Assembly: GCA_963693315.1 (NCBI GenBank)
Contig: OY856187.1
Location: 380,655,306 to 380,719,305, forward strand
Origin: Diogma glabrata
Taxonomy: Eukaryota > Arthropoda > Insecta > Diptera > Cylindrotomidae
Reading direction: 5' to 3'
Length of the DNA: 64,000 bases
Shown: positions 1 to 11,150 of the stretch, piece after piece
Layout of the letters: each line of letters opens with the position of its first letter
Position numbering within the stretch: the first letter of the stretch is position 1
Translations under genes and position numbers: made by a program
The notes under the pieces: generated by a model
The model's database searches: none
The model's input: only the letters and a program-made list of their open reading frames with translations
What the model was told of the DNA's origin: nothing

Positions 1-1475
1 ATTTTTAGAATTTTGAAAAAATTAAAGATAATGGCACGTCTCCTTCCAAAACACTGCATAAGAAATTCGTAATATAAACCGAAACCTTGAAACTTTGAAG
101 CCTCAACCTGAATTTTTTTCAAATGAAACGTATTTTGTAAATCAATATAATTAATTGATTATGATAGAAATCATTTTACAAATTGATTATTTCAATAAAA
201 ACAAACAAAAAATTTTGATTAATTTTAGCATTTTAAAAATTTTTTCTTTAAACAAATGAAAATAGTATTAATTATTATATAAGAGACTTTGTGTACTATA
301 GTATAAAGGTAAGGTGGTAAGAAGTTAGCATCTTATACTAGTAACACTAATTTTATTTTGAGTAAACAAAAACATGTTGTTATAAATGTCATTAAAATTA
401 TACCAAAGTGTGTAGGCTTGTGTTGTGCACAAAATTATTTATCACCTGACCCTAGTAGTTAAATCTTTATTTTATAAATTTAGCATTCGAAATATTTTTT
501 ATTTATTTATTGTATTAAATAAAACAATCAACAAAAAAATTTAATAAGATTATAAAATATTAAATTTTATTGTGAATGTGAAAAATGATTACAACATTTT
601 TACATGAGTAAAGTTTGCCGAATTATAATCTGAAGTTGATTAACTCAAATATTTAATTATTTATATTTTATTTACATTGATGGTATTGTTGTTGTTCCTT
701 AATACTCAAGTAAATTAATAACATAAACAAAAAGTAAGTATGTAAAAAGAAAAAGAAAAGACGGAAAATGTGTCAGTAGTTACTTTCGTCTTGTTGTTTG
801 GTAAAAATTTATAAAATTTAATGAATTGAATGAATGTAGGCTAAACTTTTAATTTCGTTTCTGTTGCAAATTTTAAATTGGACACACATGCAGCTTTAGT
901 TTTGGTTGCTTACGACAATTTATTTTTGGTTTTCGGTTTTTATTTTTGAATATTTTAGTTAAATTATGATGAAGCGGAATTAGCTTAAGAAGTCGCAGAT
1001 GATTTTGGATATACATAATAGTTCAGGATGAAATACATCAATATTAAAAAAATAGCATATAATGGTTTCAGATATAATTCAGCAAAAGCTATACGCCAGT
1101 AAAAAGCGAAATCAATTTTTACATCATGAGTAAAAATACATTTTAACTATTACTAGAAAGATTCAATAAATTTTCCTGAATGGAATTTTTCCAAACCAAT
1201 AACAATTTAAAATTGTTCTTATACTAAATACATCTAATTTAATTTGCATAACTTTAAATGAAACTAAAATGACTACAATTCACATTTTAATTATTGTTGT
1301 TATATAAAATATATAAAACAAAAGCTTTTTTGCATAATTAGTTTATTATTCTAAAAGTCAATTAAACTAATAGATCAATAAGTAAGTTTTATTGGGATCA
1401 GTATACTAACAATATTAAATATTGTTTTGATATACATATTGCAGTTTAAGCTGGTTGATATATATATATATATGT
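1..1475. other. AT-rich intergenic DNA
   Basis: No reading frame, RNA gene or recognisable repeat could be supported here. The sequence is AT-rich with short homopolymer runs and ends in a short (TA)n tract at about 1460-1473, directly before the first foldback repeat. Confidence 0.6.
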
Positions 1476-3114
1476 TTACTTCACAACAATTTTAAATTGT
1501 GTGAAGTAATGCAATCTATCGAGAAAAAAATCTTACATACTCCAAGTTTTATTTGTTCTTATATTTTGGACCATCTAAATAACCGTACGTCTGTGGGTGG
1601 GTGGGTTGGTTCGTGACATTCCTACATAGGATCTTGATGAAACTTTGGAAAATGATCCAGGTTCACTTGGAAATGGAAGATCTGGATTCATTTTAAATTT
1701 GGATAAAATTTTGGGGGTCTCCCAAACACCTCTAAGTTTAAATCTTCAATAACTTCTAATTCCGGCTTATAATCTTATTGAAACTTAGTATATAAGGTTT
1801 TAGTGCTGCTTCCAATATTTCTGCATACCAACTTCCGGTTTGTCACTTCCGGTTACAAGTTTTTTTTCAGATGTTTATTCCTACTGTAGATTACAACTAC
1901 ATACATCACTACTGTAGCTTACATTTTCATGAAACGTTGGTAAGCTTTTAAGTAACATAAAAAATATTTTATCAGTTTTTAAGGTGCGTTGGATAAAGTG
2001 TTGGAAGTCCACCATACAAAAGGTGATTTTTTCACCATTTTTTCAATGTTTGGTTGGAGCCTACAACATTCGTTCGTGAATTACTTTTAGTGACACTTTG
2101 CAAAAGCAAAAAAAGTTGTAAATATGTATGGCAAGGAGTTTTAGTTAATTTTTTGAGCGATATTACAAAGTAGTAAGGGGTCCCGAGCATCTGTGTTTTG
2201 GAAAACTTCATAACATCTGTACTTTATAATCGAATTGGATGAAATTTGGTACGTAAGCATTTAGTACGGTTCACAAAAATTCTGTATTCCAATTTCCGGT
2301 TTTTTACTTCCGATAAAATTTTTTTTTGCAATTTTATGAATTTTTTTCACTGACCATATGCACACTACAGCCTACAATAATGAAGTGCTTGTGATGAAAC
2401 TTATGAAAATAGTTTCAATTAGTGTGAGAAGATGATGATCAACTTTTGGGGCATCATTTGTTCATCATACAACTGCTGACTTTTCACAGTTGGCTTTTAA
2501 AGATTGTTGGCAGCATACAGACTTCATTCATTAATCAATTTTGATGATACTTTGACAAAAGATGAAGATTTAAATGACAATGACCTGATTAGTTTTTAGA
2601 CGGTATTGGGAAAAGTGGTGGAGGGCCCTCCCGAGCACCTGTTTATTTGAAACTTCAATAAAATCAGCGCCTGATAATTGATTTTGAGTAAATTGGTATA
2701 TATGCTTGAAGTTTGATTTGAAACAGTTCTGCATTCCAACTTCCGGTTTGTCACTTCCTGTAAATTTTGTTTACCTTTTCTATTCGTACAACAAGATTTA
2801 TGTCTGTTGGGATATTAGAGCTTTCTCTAATGTTTTTATAATTAGAACTACGCAAAATATATAACATCGGTTAGCCATTAATTGAAGCATTTGATAGTTA
2901 GGTTTGATAGGTTTTCTTCTCTATATATCCAGAACATTTTGTTTCCAGAGCTGTGGTGAAGTTAACCTATGCATCAGTGTTGCAATATTTAATTTTTTGC
3001 GATTTTGATAGAGTATGGTCCAAAACAAGAGATAAAATAAAATTTGGGGTTTACAAAATTAGTTTTTTCGATAGATTGCATTATTTCTCACAATTGAAAA
3101 TTGTGGTGAAGTAT
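1476..3114 (-). mobile_element. F1-family foldback repeat, copy 1
   Basis: The two ends are inverted copies of each other. The left end has CTTCACA...TGTGAAG, then a stretch that is the reverse complement of the right-end block carrying ATGGTCCAAAACAAGAG (about 3015). The body carries CCGGTTTGTCACTTCCGG-type blocks and matches in reverse orientation the array at 44.2-47.8 kb and the copy at 14.1-15.0 kb. The 2740-2985 part is the reverse complement of the left end of those copies, after which a second, forward-oriented right end follows. No protein is encoded. It looks like a non-autonomous foldback or MITE-like element; its superfamily is unknown. Confidence 0.6.
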
Positions 3115-3479
3115 AAAGTGATATTTTGAGATATGTGCGTTATAGTAAAACTGGGTACCACACAGCGAAAATAATGTGATCTATTTATTTCAAACTAACA
3201 TTTATCGATAAAATAATTATTTCTCTTTGCCAAATTTTCAGAGTTTAAAAAAAAAAAAATGTACATTTGCAACTGAATAGACTTCTTTCATACCAACCTT
3301 CCTAATTGTTATATATGTTTTACTTAATTCTTATTATTTATTTATTTTTTTATTAACTAGTTAAACATGTTTAGCACACTAAATATGAAATATTCCTTAT
3401 TCAGACTGTTTGAATATCCGAAGATACCATGTCAACTATAAAGGAAGAAGATGAGGAAAATGGAAGGAATGGGGATATA
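3115..3479. other. AT-rich spacer
   Basis: Nothing recognisable apart from an A-run near 3247; the stretch separates the F1 repeat from the RT-tail fragment. Confidence 0.5.
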
Positions 3480-3910
3480 CGAATAACTACATAGACTAAT
3501 TGTTTTAAATGACATTTTCTTTAAATGCCTGAGGGGAAAAATCATCGGGAAATACCGAGGAGGGTATTGAAATCCACAATTTCGCCACTCTATTAAAATA
3601 GTCGTTCTGGAAGGACACAGTTCTACAACGAGGTATTTGTACAACAAATGGATGGGATAACCTGACAGCTCTTGTTTGTCAATTAGACTGCGCACACGAT
3701 GGAAGGATATTTTGAATTTCCTTAGATGAGAATTCGCTAAAGTTATATTTATAGTAGATTGACAATTCAGCCATATTTCTTCTGTGCTGGAGTGAATCAA
3801 GCTGGTCCGTTAGTTTGGTATTACCAATCAACCGTATTGCTTTTTTCTGTACAGAGTCTAGACATTTTATTGTTGACTGACAAGCACCTCCCCAAACATG
3901 ACTACTAAAT
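3480..3910 (-). pseudogene. non-LTR retrotransposon RT C-terminal tail (fragment)
   Basis: Read on the minus strand from about 3910, the frame gives SHVWGGA, LDSVQKKAIRLIG, LQHRRNMAELSIYYKYNF, HPFVVQIPRCRT and FNRVAKLWISIPSSVFP. This is the conserved region after the thumb of Jockey/CR1-like non-LTR reverse transcriptases, where a host-like IRLIGD...LQSL.HRR block and a final F.R...LWN.LP.S.FP block are usual. An in-frame stop lies after SCAQSN, so the copy is dead. The RT core is missing; the fragment starts abruptly next to the foldback at 3925. A 122-codon open frame at 3432-3800 is a shifted frame of the same sequence. It may belong to the same family as the RT core at 8.1-9.06 kb (inference). 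Confidence 0.7.
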
Positions 3911-3924
3911 GGTAGGGGTCAGTG

Positions 3925-5624
3925 ATCCGCTGGGGTTTTGACTACCGGGAAAAGTTATATCGGCAAAAAAAAAAGTTATACGTGTGCCGGCGTTTTGCTA
4001 GGTCACGTCTAGGAATCGAGATATATCGATTTGAAGTTAGTATGTATCATATAGGAGAAATAGTCACGTTTTGGGGACATAACTCGAGAACGATTAGTCT
4101 TATTTTACTGAAACAAATTTAGAAAAATTAAGAATTACAATTCCTTTAATCTACTTATACACTATTTCTTTACATAATCAACAGTTTCGCAATTATTAAT
4201 AAATTTATGAAGAAAAAAAAATAATTTTTTGCCTATAAATAAAAAAATTGTATTATAAAAAATCATGGAAAATTCAAAACGGGAAAAAGTGTCAAGTCTT
4301 ATTACTTCGACGTAAAGTCAGATAATCTGTGCACAAAACGAGATATAGATCATGAAAATCGATGATCGCATTTCGCTTTTATTCACAATTAAGTAAAGGT
4401 ATCATCTCACTTTGACAAGAATATTGATTTTTTATAGAAATTTTTTTTCAATATGTTTACTGGAATAAACTCCAAAATTTATTGTTTTAAATGTATTTGG
4501 ATATGTGTCTATGTGTCTTTGTGTATTAATTTTACTTTTTTTTTATTATTTTCTATTTTTATTTTTTTATTTTTTATTTATTTATTTTATTTTATTATTT
4601 TTAGTATAATTTTATTTTATATTTTTATATTTTTATTATATTTCATTATATTATTATTATTTTTATTATTATTATTACTGTTTATTATTATTATTATTTA
4701 TTATTATTATTATTTATCATTATTATTTATTATTATTTATTACTATTATTATTATTATTTATTATTCATTATTTGTTACTATTATTTATTATTTATTATT
4801 ATTTTTTATTGTTTATTTATTATTTAGTTATTATTTATTTCATTTTTATATTTTTATTATATTTTGATTTTATTAGTTTTATTATTTTTCTATTTTACTT
4901 TATTATTTTTATTTCATTCATTTATTTATTTTATTTTTTTTTGTATTTCTTATTTTTTTAATTTTAATTTTTTTATTTTTTCGTTACTTTTTCAGTATAT
5001 CTACTGATAGATTAAAGGAATTGTAATTCTTAATTTCTAAATTTGTTTCAGCAAAATCGGACTAGTCGTTCTCGAGTTATGTCAAAAAAGAACCCCAAAT
5101 GTAACAATTTCTCCTATATGATACTAACTTCAAATCGATATATGAGCCGTTCACTGCACAAAACGATCAACTTCATAAAACAAAATGTTGAGAAATTGAA
5201 TTTTTTTAAAGGTCAAATAAATTGCGATGTTTAGTATTGTTATTCTTTATCATTCAGGAATGTTATTTTAAACATAATTTATTTAATTTTGGTTACTAAA
5301 TATGTATATCAATTAGCTATTATAGTAGTAATTTAATTAGTATAATGATATTTAGTTTTTAATGTCAGGTTCTTAATAGTCATTTTTTAATGGTCAGACA
5401 AATTTCATAATTATTCAGGAAGGTTGTTTTTAACATAGAAAGTTATGACTATAACAAGTACTTTGACATTTATATTTAAAATTCTCCAAAAAGTGGAGTT
5501 AGTCGCTTTGTGCAGTGAACGGCACATATCTCGATTCCTAGACGTGACCCAGCGAAACGCCGGGACACGTATAACTTTTTTTTTACCGATATATCTTTTC
5601 CCGGTAGTCAGAACCCCAGCGGAT
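3925..5624. repeat. foldback (inverted) repeat around a simple repeat
   Basis: The left arm 3925-4155 (ATCCGCTGGGG, ACTACCGGGAAAAG, GGTCACGTCTAGGAATCGAG, then AAGAATTACAATTCCTTTAAT) has its reverse complement split in two on the right. Part b' at about 5006-5140 matches 4025-4155, and part a' at about 5505-5624 matches 3925-4040. Between b' and a' is another small inverted pair (GCCGTTCACTGCACAAA near 5150 and TTTGTGCAGTGAACGGC near 5510). The arms flank the ATT-rich tract. Short open frames in the arms show no known domain. Probably a foldback DNA element. Confidence 0.6.
4540..4990. repeat. (ATT)n-like low-complexity tract
   Basis: About 450 bases made almost only of T and A with ATT/TTATTATT periodicity and a strong strand bias for T. 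It occupies the centre of the foldback. Open frames across it encode only I, F, Y and L and are an artefact of composition. Confidence 0.85.
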
Positions 5625-5717
5625 TTTGGCTGTCGCACAATGTAATTAATGTAGCCTACACAAAAACAATAAAATAAATTTAAAATAATTTAAAATATAA
5701 ACTTCAAAAATATTCAC

Positions 5718-6128
5718 TTTCTGGGGAAGTAACTCAAGGGGAGCTTCATCTAAAAATTTATTAATATCATTTCTTTTAAAGACACTCGATTTTTTTGGTT
5801 TTTATCCTGTGTTTTGTTGCTTCAGGAGAGCAATCAATTTGGAAAATTTTGATATCTCCGTTTTTTCGTTAATATTTAGAGTTGTTTTAAGCATGGAATA
5901 TGTTACCCAGAGTGTTGACGGCTTTTTAGATTTTGCTATTTCGCTAAAGAAAGCTAGCATTACATTTTCTGAAATGTTTCTAAATTTTTTGCAATTACAC
6001 CATTCCTTGAAAATATGATACGATTTCATATAACGCGACTTACTTTTATCGGGCAACAGTTCAGTCAAAGGTGTATGGGCAGCTTTCCGTATTTCTGGAG
6101 GAGTACAATCCATTTCATTATCAAACAT
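5718..6128 (-). pseudogene. tyrosine-recombinase-like (Crypton/DUF3504-type) N-terminal fragment
   Basis: From the ATG at 6128 the minus strand encodes a start MFDNEMDCTPPEI, then LPDKSKSRYMKSYHIFKEWC, SENVMLAFFSEIAKSKKPST, LWVTYSMLKTTLNI and KFSKLIALLKQQ. This pattern (K.RY...Y..F..WC, a middle 'LAFF.E' helix, then 'PSTLW..YSMLK..LN') is that of the SAM-like core-binding domain of tyrosine recombinases domesticated in, or mobile in, insect genomes. A TAA at 5802-5804 interrupts the frame, after which it resumes as KPKKSSVFKRNDINKFLDEAP until about 5718, where homology ends at a GTGAAT that could be a splice donor. The catalytic domain with R-H-R-Y residues is absent. Family assignment is from pattern recognition only. 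Confidence 0.55.
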
Positions 6129-6137
6129 TTTCACCAA

Positions 6138-6523
6138 TTATATTCGGCTGATTTTGAAACAATCAATACAAGAAACAAATGTTGATTGAATTTATTGTAT
6201 AAAAATTTTGTTTGAGTTTATTTTGCCTACTATGATTTTATCAATAATATGCCAATTGTACTGCATTTACAGCGACATAGCAAATTAATAGATGTAATTT
6301 CATTCTGTGCTGTAAACACTTTTTATTTTAAAATCTTGCAACTAATTTGATATCTAGGCTTACTACAATTACAAACAATTCAAATACTTACGATTCAAAT
6401 TACAATCTACGTTTTAAACTCATATTAAATATGCCAAGATGCTAATTATAATATACTATCTACTAATTTGCTATGTTGCTGTAGATGCGGTATGAATAAA
6501 CATTAAACATAGTATATTTTCAT
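6138..6523. other. AT-rich intergenic DNA
   Basis: No coding potential or repeat recognised between the recombinase fragment and the first F2 copy. Confidence 0.5.
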
Positions 6524-7220
6524 TGCAATTTCACGAAGATTCAACAACGTTTTGACTTGACCCCTTTTAATTTTGATTATTTTTTGTTTATAGATAGTCT
6601 TTGATAAATAAAAAATACAAGTTCTCTTAGAATTTTTTTTTTCGACCAGGGGTCTTCGCAGGGTGCCCCTCAATTTTTGTTATTTTGTGATGTGAGTGCA
6701 TTTTGACGAGCGATTGTAGAAAAACTACTAAATCGATTTTCATAAATGATATGTCGTTGAGTAGGTATTAGAACAAAGTTTTTAAAGGTGTACACTGTTA
6801 ATTTTTTGAAATAATTTTTAACGGTGTAACATAAGAAAAAAATGGTGTAATGATGGCATAGCCTTTTTTTTTTTTAAACTAAATTGAAGCTTATTTTATA
6901 TCTAACCACTTACGAAAGTTTATGACTAGCTATATTTTTTGTTTTAGAGATAAAATTCGTTGTGCATATGACTGTCGGGAATCAGTTTTTTTTGTTCTGA
7001 AGGAAAATTATAAAAATGGCGATTTTTAGATTCAGATTTTTTTTTATGTTAAATATCAAATATTTTATTATTAAATGAACTTTTTAAAAAGCAATTTAAG
7101 TCAAGTTCAGCAAAATTTTGCGACATTTTGACTCGACCCTTTTTAATTTGGTTTATTTTGGTCTATATTTAAAAAAATTCTACTTGAAGCCGTATTTTTC
7201 ATTTATCAAAGGCTATCTAT
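6524..7220 (+). repeat. F2-family solo end, copy A
   Basis: Starts GCAATTTCACGAAGATTCAA and runs through GACTTGACCCCTTTT, CGACCAGGGGTCTTCGCAGG, GTGCATTTTGACGAGCGATT and ATGACTGTCGGGAATCAG. It matches 10161-10731 directly and 12675-13394 in reverse. Its 3' part carries a second, diverged copy of the terminal motif (GCAATTTAAGTCAAGTTCAG, near 7090) and then a ~57 bp block (7164-7220) that is inverted relative to its order in the copy at 12.7 kb. No coding sequence is attached. Confidence 0.75.
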
Positions 7221-8033
7221 GCTAATACAAGTTGCTAATACAAGTGGTCAGAACAGGATTAATTCACGGTGTCTTTTCAGGTCCTCCATAAAACAATTAT
7301 TTTAAATTTCATCTCAATACTTTTATTTTTTGGTTACTACGTGTGTTAAATTTATAACATTTTCCTTTACTTTTGTACTAAATTCTGTTTTCAAGTTTAC
7401 CATCTCAAATGATGGTAAAGATAAATAACAAACTTACGCATCTATTTACCACCAGAGTATTTATCGCTTAGAAGAAAAATTTCTAATATTTTTCATCAAA
7501 TTTTATACAAATATAAAATTTAAAACCGAAATGTCAAATTTCTGTCCAGCTTTGTTTAATTGTTTTCATTTTGCATGAATTATAATTTCAATTTTCATAA
7601 ATTTTTTAATATCTAATTAATTTTCTTAAATTTAACAAACTCAAAATAAAATTGTCGGAAACGTGTGGTAAGAAAGAATTTGAGTTGTAGTAGACCAAAA
7701 ATCTAATACACCTCACATTTATGTCGTTCCATTTAAAATTTGGTTCGAGTAGCAAGTTTACCTAAAAGGAACACGGGTACTGTTAATTTTTTTCAAAATC
7801 GTACTTTGCAAAATTGATCGCTTTTTATCCTTTCCTTATATTTGTAATAACATATATGGCATCTATTATATGACCCAACTTTGAAAAGAAAAACTTCCTA
7901 TTTAAACCTTGAAGCCTTTAAACCTAAATTAGATAATCGTGTATTTTATTAATGGTACGAATTTAGTGGAAGATCAAATCCACATTTATACTTTAGTTTC
8001 GGTTAAAAATGGTTTTTTGTCTATACAATATTT
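7221..8033. other. AT-rich intergenic DNA
   Basis: No gene recognised. One short motif, TGCTAATACAAG/TGCTAATACAAG, is duplicated at about 7220-7242. Confidence 0.5.
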
Positions 8034-8111
8034 TCAATTTGGTCGGGGCCCTTTTAAAAATCCGGGCCCGGGGGAAACCTCCCCCTCTTGTGGGGTATGC
8101 ATGGACGTACA

Positions 8112-9060
8112 AAGGACGTGAAGATTAGCAAAATTTGCTCGGGATTGAAATATCCGCATTGCAAATTTAGCGAGGTCATACACATGTTTATTCCATTTAA
8201 GGTTACTTTGAATATCCACTCCAAGAAGTCTTACTGATTCAACCTCACGCAATTCCTCGTGGTTTATTTTAATAGGGAAATTTTTATGTCGCTCTATTCG
8301 AGAAAGACGGCATAGTTTGATTTCGGTTGGATTAAATAAAACAAGGAACGATCTCCCCATTCCATTATACGATTAAGATCTTTGTTGAAAGAATCAATTA
8401 GCAGTTCTCTATCAGTGGTGACTGCAGTATGAGATTGAAATTTAGGAGATGCATGTGATGCATGCAATGTGCTGTCATCAGCAAAACTATGGATTGAGTG
8501 CACTGTGGAAATAAGTAAGTCATTAATGTATAAAAGAAACAAGGTTGGAGAGAGTGCAGAACCTTGGGGAACACCAGCATTGGTTGTGAAAATATTTGAT
8601 GTGAAGCCATCTAAATTAACATGAAATTGGCGCCCTGTAAGAAAACTATGAATCCATGAGACAGTAAGATGGTCTATGCCATAGGATTTTAGTTTAGCTA
8701 TGATATTTTTGTCAAATGTCCACACTTTATCAAATTCTTTTGAAATGTCAAGTGAAATACTGAACGTTTCACCATGGTTTTCCAGCGATTTGTTCCAGAG
8801 ATGGGATACGTAGGCTAACAGATCACCTGTTGCATGACTTCTACGAAAACTATACTGATTACCATACTGATTATTATAGATTGTACTTGACATATTTTTC
8901 AAATATTTTAGCTAAAACCGACATAATTGCAATTGGTCTATAATTGTTAGGGTCTATCTTACTGCCTTTCTTTGATATGGGTTGAACGCTGGCCAGCTTC
9001 CAAGAATCGGGAAATATTCCGGTTTTATAAGATCAAGGGAAAATTTTTGTTAAACCTGGA
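8112..9060 (-). pseudogene. non-LTR retrotransposon reverse transcriptase (truncated)
   Basis: The minus strand holds most of an RT core. In order it reads: IFPDSWKLASVQPISKKGSK, NYRPIAIMSVLAKIFEK, FRRSHATGDLLAYVSHLWNK, SISLDISKEFDKVW (first catalytic Asp), SFLTGRQFHVNLDG, NAGVPQGSALSPTLFLLYIN, HSFADDSTLHAS (the FADD catalytic pair) and, in another frame, VESVRLLGVDIQSNLKWNKH of the thumb. There is a frameshift near 8890 and another near 8340, so no full protein can be made. Endonuclease and the C-terminal tail are absent. Homology stops at about 8112 next to a GC-rich patch. The motif order suits the CR1/Jockey side of non-LTR elements; I cannot fix the clade. Confidence 0.8.
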
Positions 9061-9235
9061 GCTAGTTGCATAGCAAAGTGTTTAAGAATAAGGGGTGGAA
9101 TACTTTTGGAATTTTGATTATAATTTTCCGGCAACGTATTGATGTTTCGTGTTAATTTTGTAATAAATTTTTAAACAGAGATAAGAAAATACTTGTACTT
9201 TAACAAACAGTTATTTTTGATATTCATCGCTGCCC

Positions 9236-9352
9236 AAAACTAAAAACCATGTCCTCATAACAGTTTTTTGCCGAAAACTATATCAAAATCCTTAACCCAA
9301 ACGAAGTCTTGATATCTCAGAGCTGTGAGATTTCAGCCCGACCATATTTTTC
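9236..9352 (+). repeat. dispersed ~115 bp repeat F3, copy 1
   Basis: Contains AAAACTAAAAACCATG, TTTTTTGCCGAAAACTATAT, CAAAATCCTTAACCCA and AGAGCTGTGAGATTTCAG, and matches 22086-22200 over its full length with few differences. Non-coding; function unknown. Confidence 0.75.
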
Positions 9353-10160
9353 AAAATTGTTTTCCAGTTATTCTTCTGAGTGGAAAGATTACGAAAGTGC
9401 TCCTAAAACAGACGAAAAGTATATTATATTCTAATTTCTTTATGATCGGTTTAGGTATTTTTCTTTAGCGAAAGAATGGACGTTTTCCATTTTCATAATA
9501 GGTTGGTAAACAAAAGAATATTCGAGCAAGTTGAAGCCGTAACAAATGGCAAACATTTTGCAGTACATATTTAAACCATATTTGAAAACAAAAGTTTAAA
9601 TGGTAGACCCGTTAGGAAATCCTTTTAAATTAAAATGGTTATGTAAGACGAAATCGTAAAGAATTTGTTAAACACATTTAACCAATATAAAATACAGTTG
9701 ATATATATTTTCTCATAAATTCAATTCTTATATTTGTCTTAAGTTTTACTAATAATATAAAAACTCATGTAAAATACATTTTATGAAACCATTGTAAATT
9801 TCATACAAATTTTGTAAAATCTACAAAAAAATTATGAATTCTATAATATTTGAAAAATGTAGTTTTAAAACAATGTTCTACTTGAATAAAAGATTTTGGC
9901 TCCTCTTCAGATCAGAATAACCTTTACTGCAAAATCAAAATAAATTTTGAACATGATTTTTAAAAGTTTTAGCTTCATGATTTCAGAAACAAGCAAAGCT
10001 AAAAACGTATTAAATTTTAATTTTATACTGGTTCTAATATAAACGAAATGGTCAACAGTCAGCATTATTTCTGTTATTGCAGTATTATTTTTGTTGTCGC
10101 ATGTTTGAAAAATGAATTTTTATTTATTTCAATAAATTTTCCGAAATCCTAAATATTGCT
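9353..10160. other. AT-rich intergenic DNA
   Basis: No gene or repeat recognised; the last four bases TGCT (10157-10160) form the left target duplication of the F2 element. Confidence 0.5.
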
Positions 10161-10731
10161 GAGCAATTTCACGAAGATTCAACAACGTTTTGACTTGACC
10201 CCTTTTAATTTTGATTATTTTTTGTTTATAGATAGTCTTTGATAAATAAAAAATACAAGTTCTCTTAGAATTTTTTTTTTCGACCAGGGGTCTTCACAGG
10301 GTGCCCCTCAATTTTTTGTTATTTTGTGATGTGAGTGCATTTTGACGAGCGATTGTAGAAAAACTACAGAATCGATTTTCATAAATGATATGTCGTTGAA
10401 TAGGTATTAGAACAAAGCTTTTAAAAATGTACACTGTTAATTTTTTGAAATAATTTTTAACGGTGTAACATAAGAAAAAAACGGTGTAATTGAAAAAAGA
10501 TGGCAAAGCCTTTTTTTTTAAACTAAATTAAAGCTTATTTATATCTAGCCACTTGTGAAAGTTTGGGACCTGCATTATTTTTTGTTTTAAAGATAAAATT
10601 CGTTGTGCATATGACTGTCGGGAATCAGTTTTTTTGTTCTGAAGGAAAATTATAAAAATGGCGTTATAAACTAAGAGATTTTTTTTATGTTAAATATCAA
10701 ATATTTTATTATTAGATGAACTTTTTAAAAT
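10161..10731 (+). repeat. F2 left inverted repeat (copy B)
   Basis: Matches copy A from its start through GATGAACTTTTTAAA and pairs with 12808-13394. After this point it continues into a diverged copy of the transposase 3' end instead of the inner motif seen in copies A and C. Confidence 0.75.
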
Positions 10732-10789
10732 ATTATAAAAATTATATATGTAGTACAATAAATAAAATAAATACAATTGTTAAAAATGA

Positions 10790-10915
10790 TTTACTTATTT
10801 TACAAACAGAAGTTTCTTTTGAATAGGAAAACACTTCTGCAATTATTTTCTTTGTATTAGATGGCATAAAAAAATGAAATGTTTATTTGTCACTTTTAGT
10901 AATCACTTGTCACTC
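10790..10915 (-). pseudogene. second, diverged copy of the F2 transposase C-terminus
   Basis: The minus strand gives VITKSDK, a stop, then FHFFMPSNTKKIIAEVFSYS and KETSVCKISK. This parallels VITISVAQKFHSFVPLDTK and KETFKCKISK at 11151-11260. The surrounding non-coding DNA (about 10684-10900 versus 11058-11280) is also duplicated. The two copies differ at many positions, so the duplication is old or they derive from two different family members. Confidence 0.6.
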
Positions 10916-11150
10916 TTATAAAAAATAATTTGACAGTCTCGACTGCAAACAAAAAAACCGTATAAATAACAAAATCTATTTAGGAACTTTTGACTGGAGA
11001 AGTATTATGTTCGTATTATGTTATTATGGTCATAAAGTAAAAGATTGTATTTTAACATTAAATTACAAATTTTTATTATTGAATAAACTTTTTAAAGTAT
11101 CATACAAATTATATATGTAGGTTAAAGAAAATAAATATAGTTATTAAAAA

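Noticed and set aside
3432..3800. 122-codon minus-strand frame
   Set aside because: Shifted frame of the non-LTR RT tail; the conserved residues are in another frame.
4453..4961. Open frames rich in I, F, Y and L
   Set aside because: They arise from the ATT/TTA simple repeat; no start context or domain.
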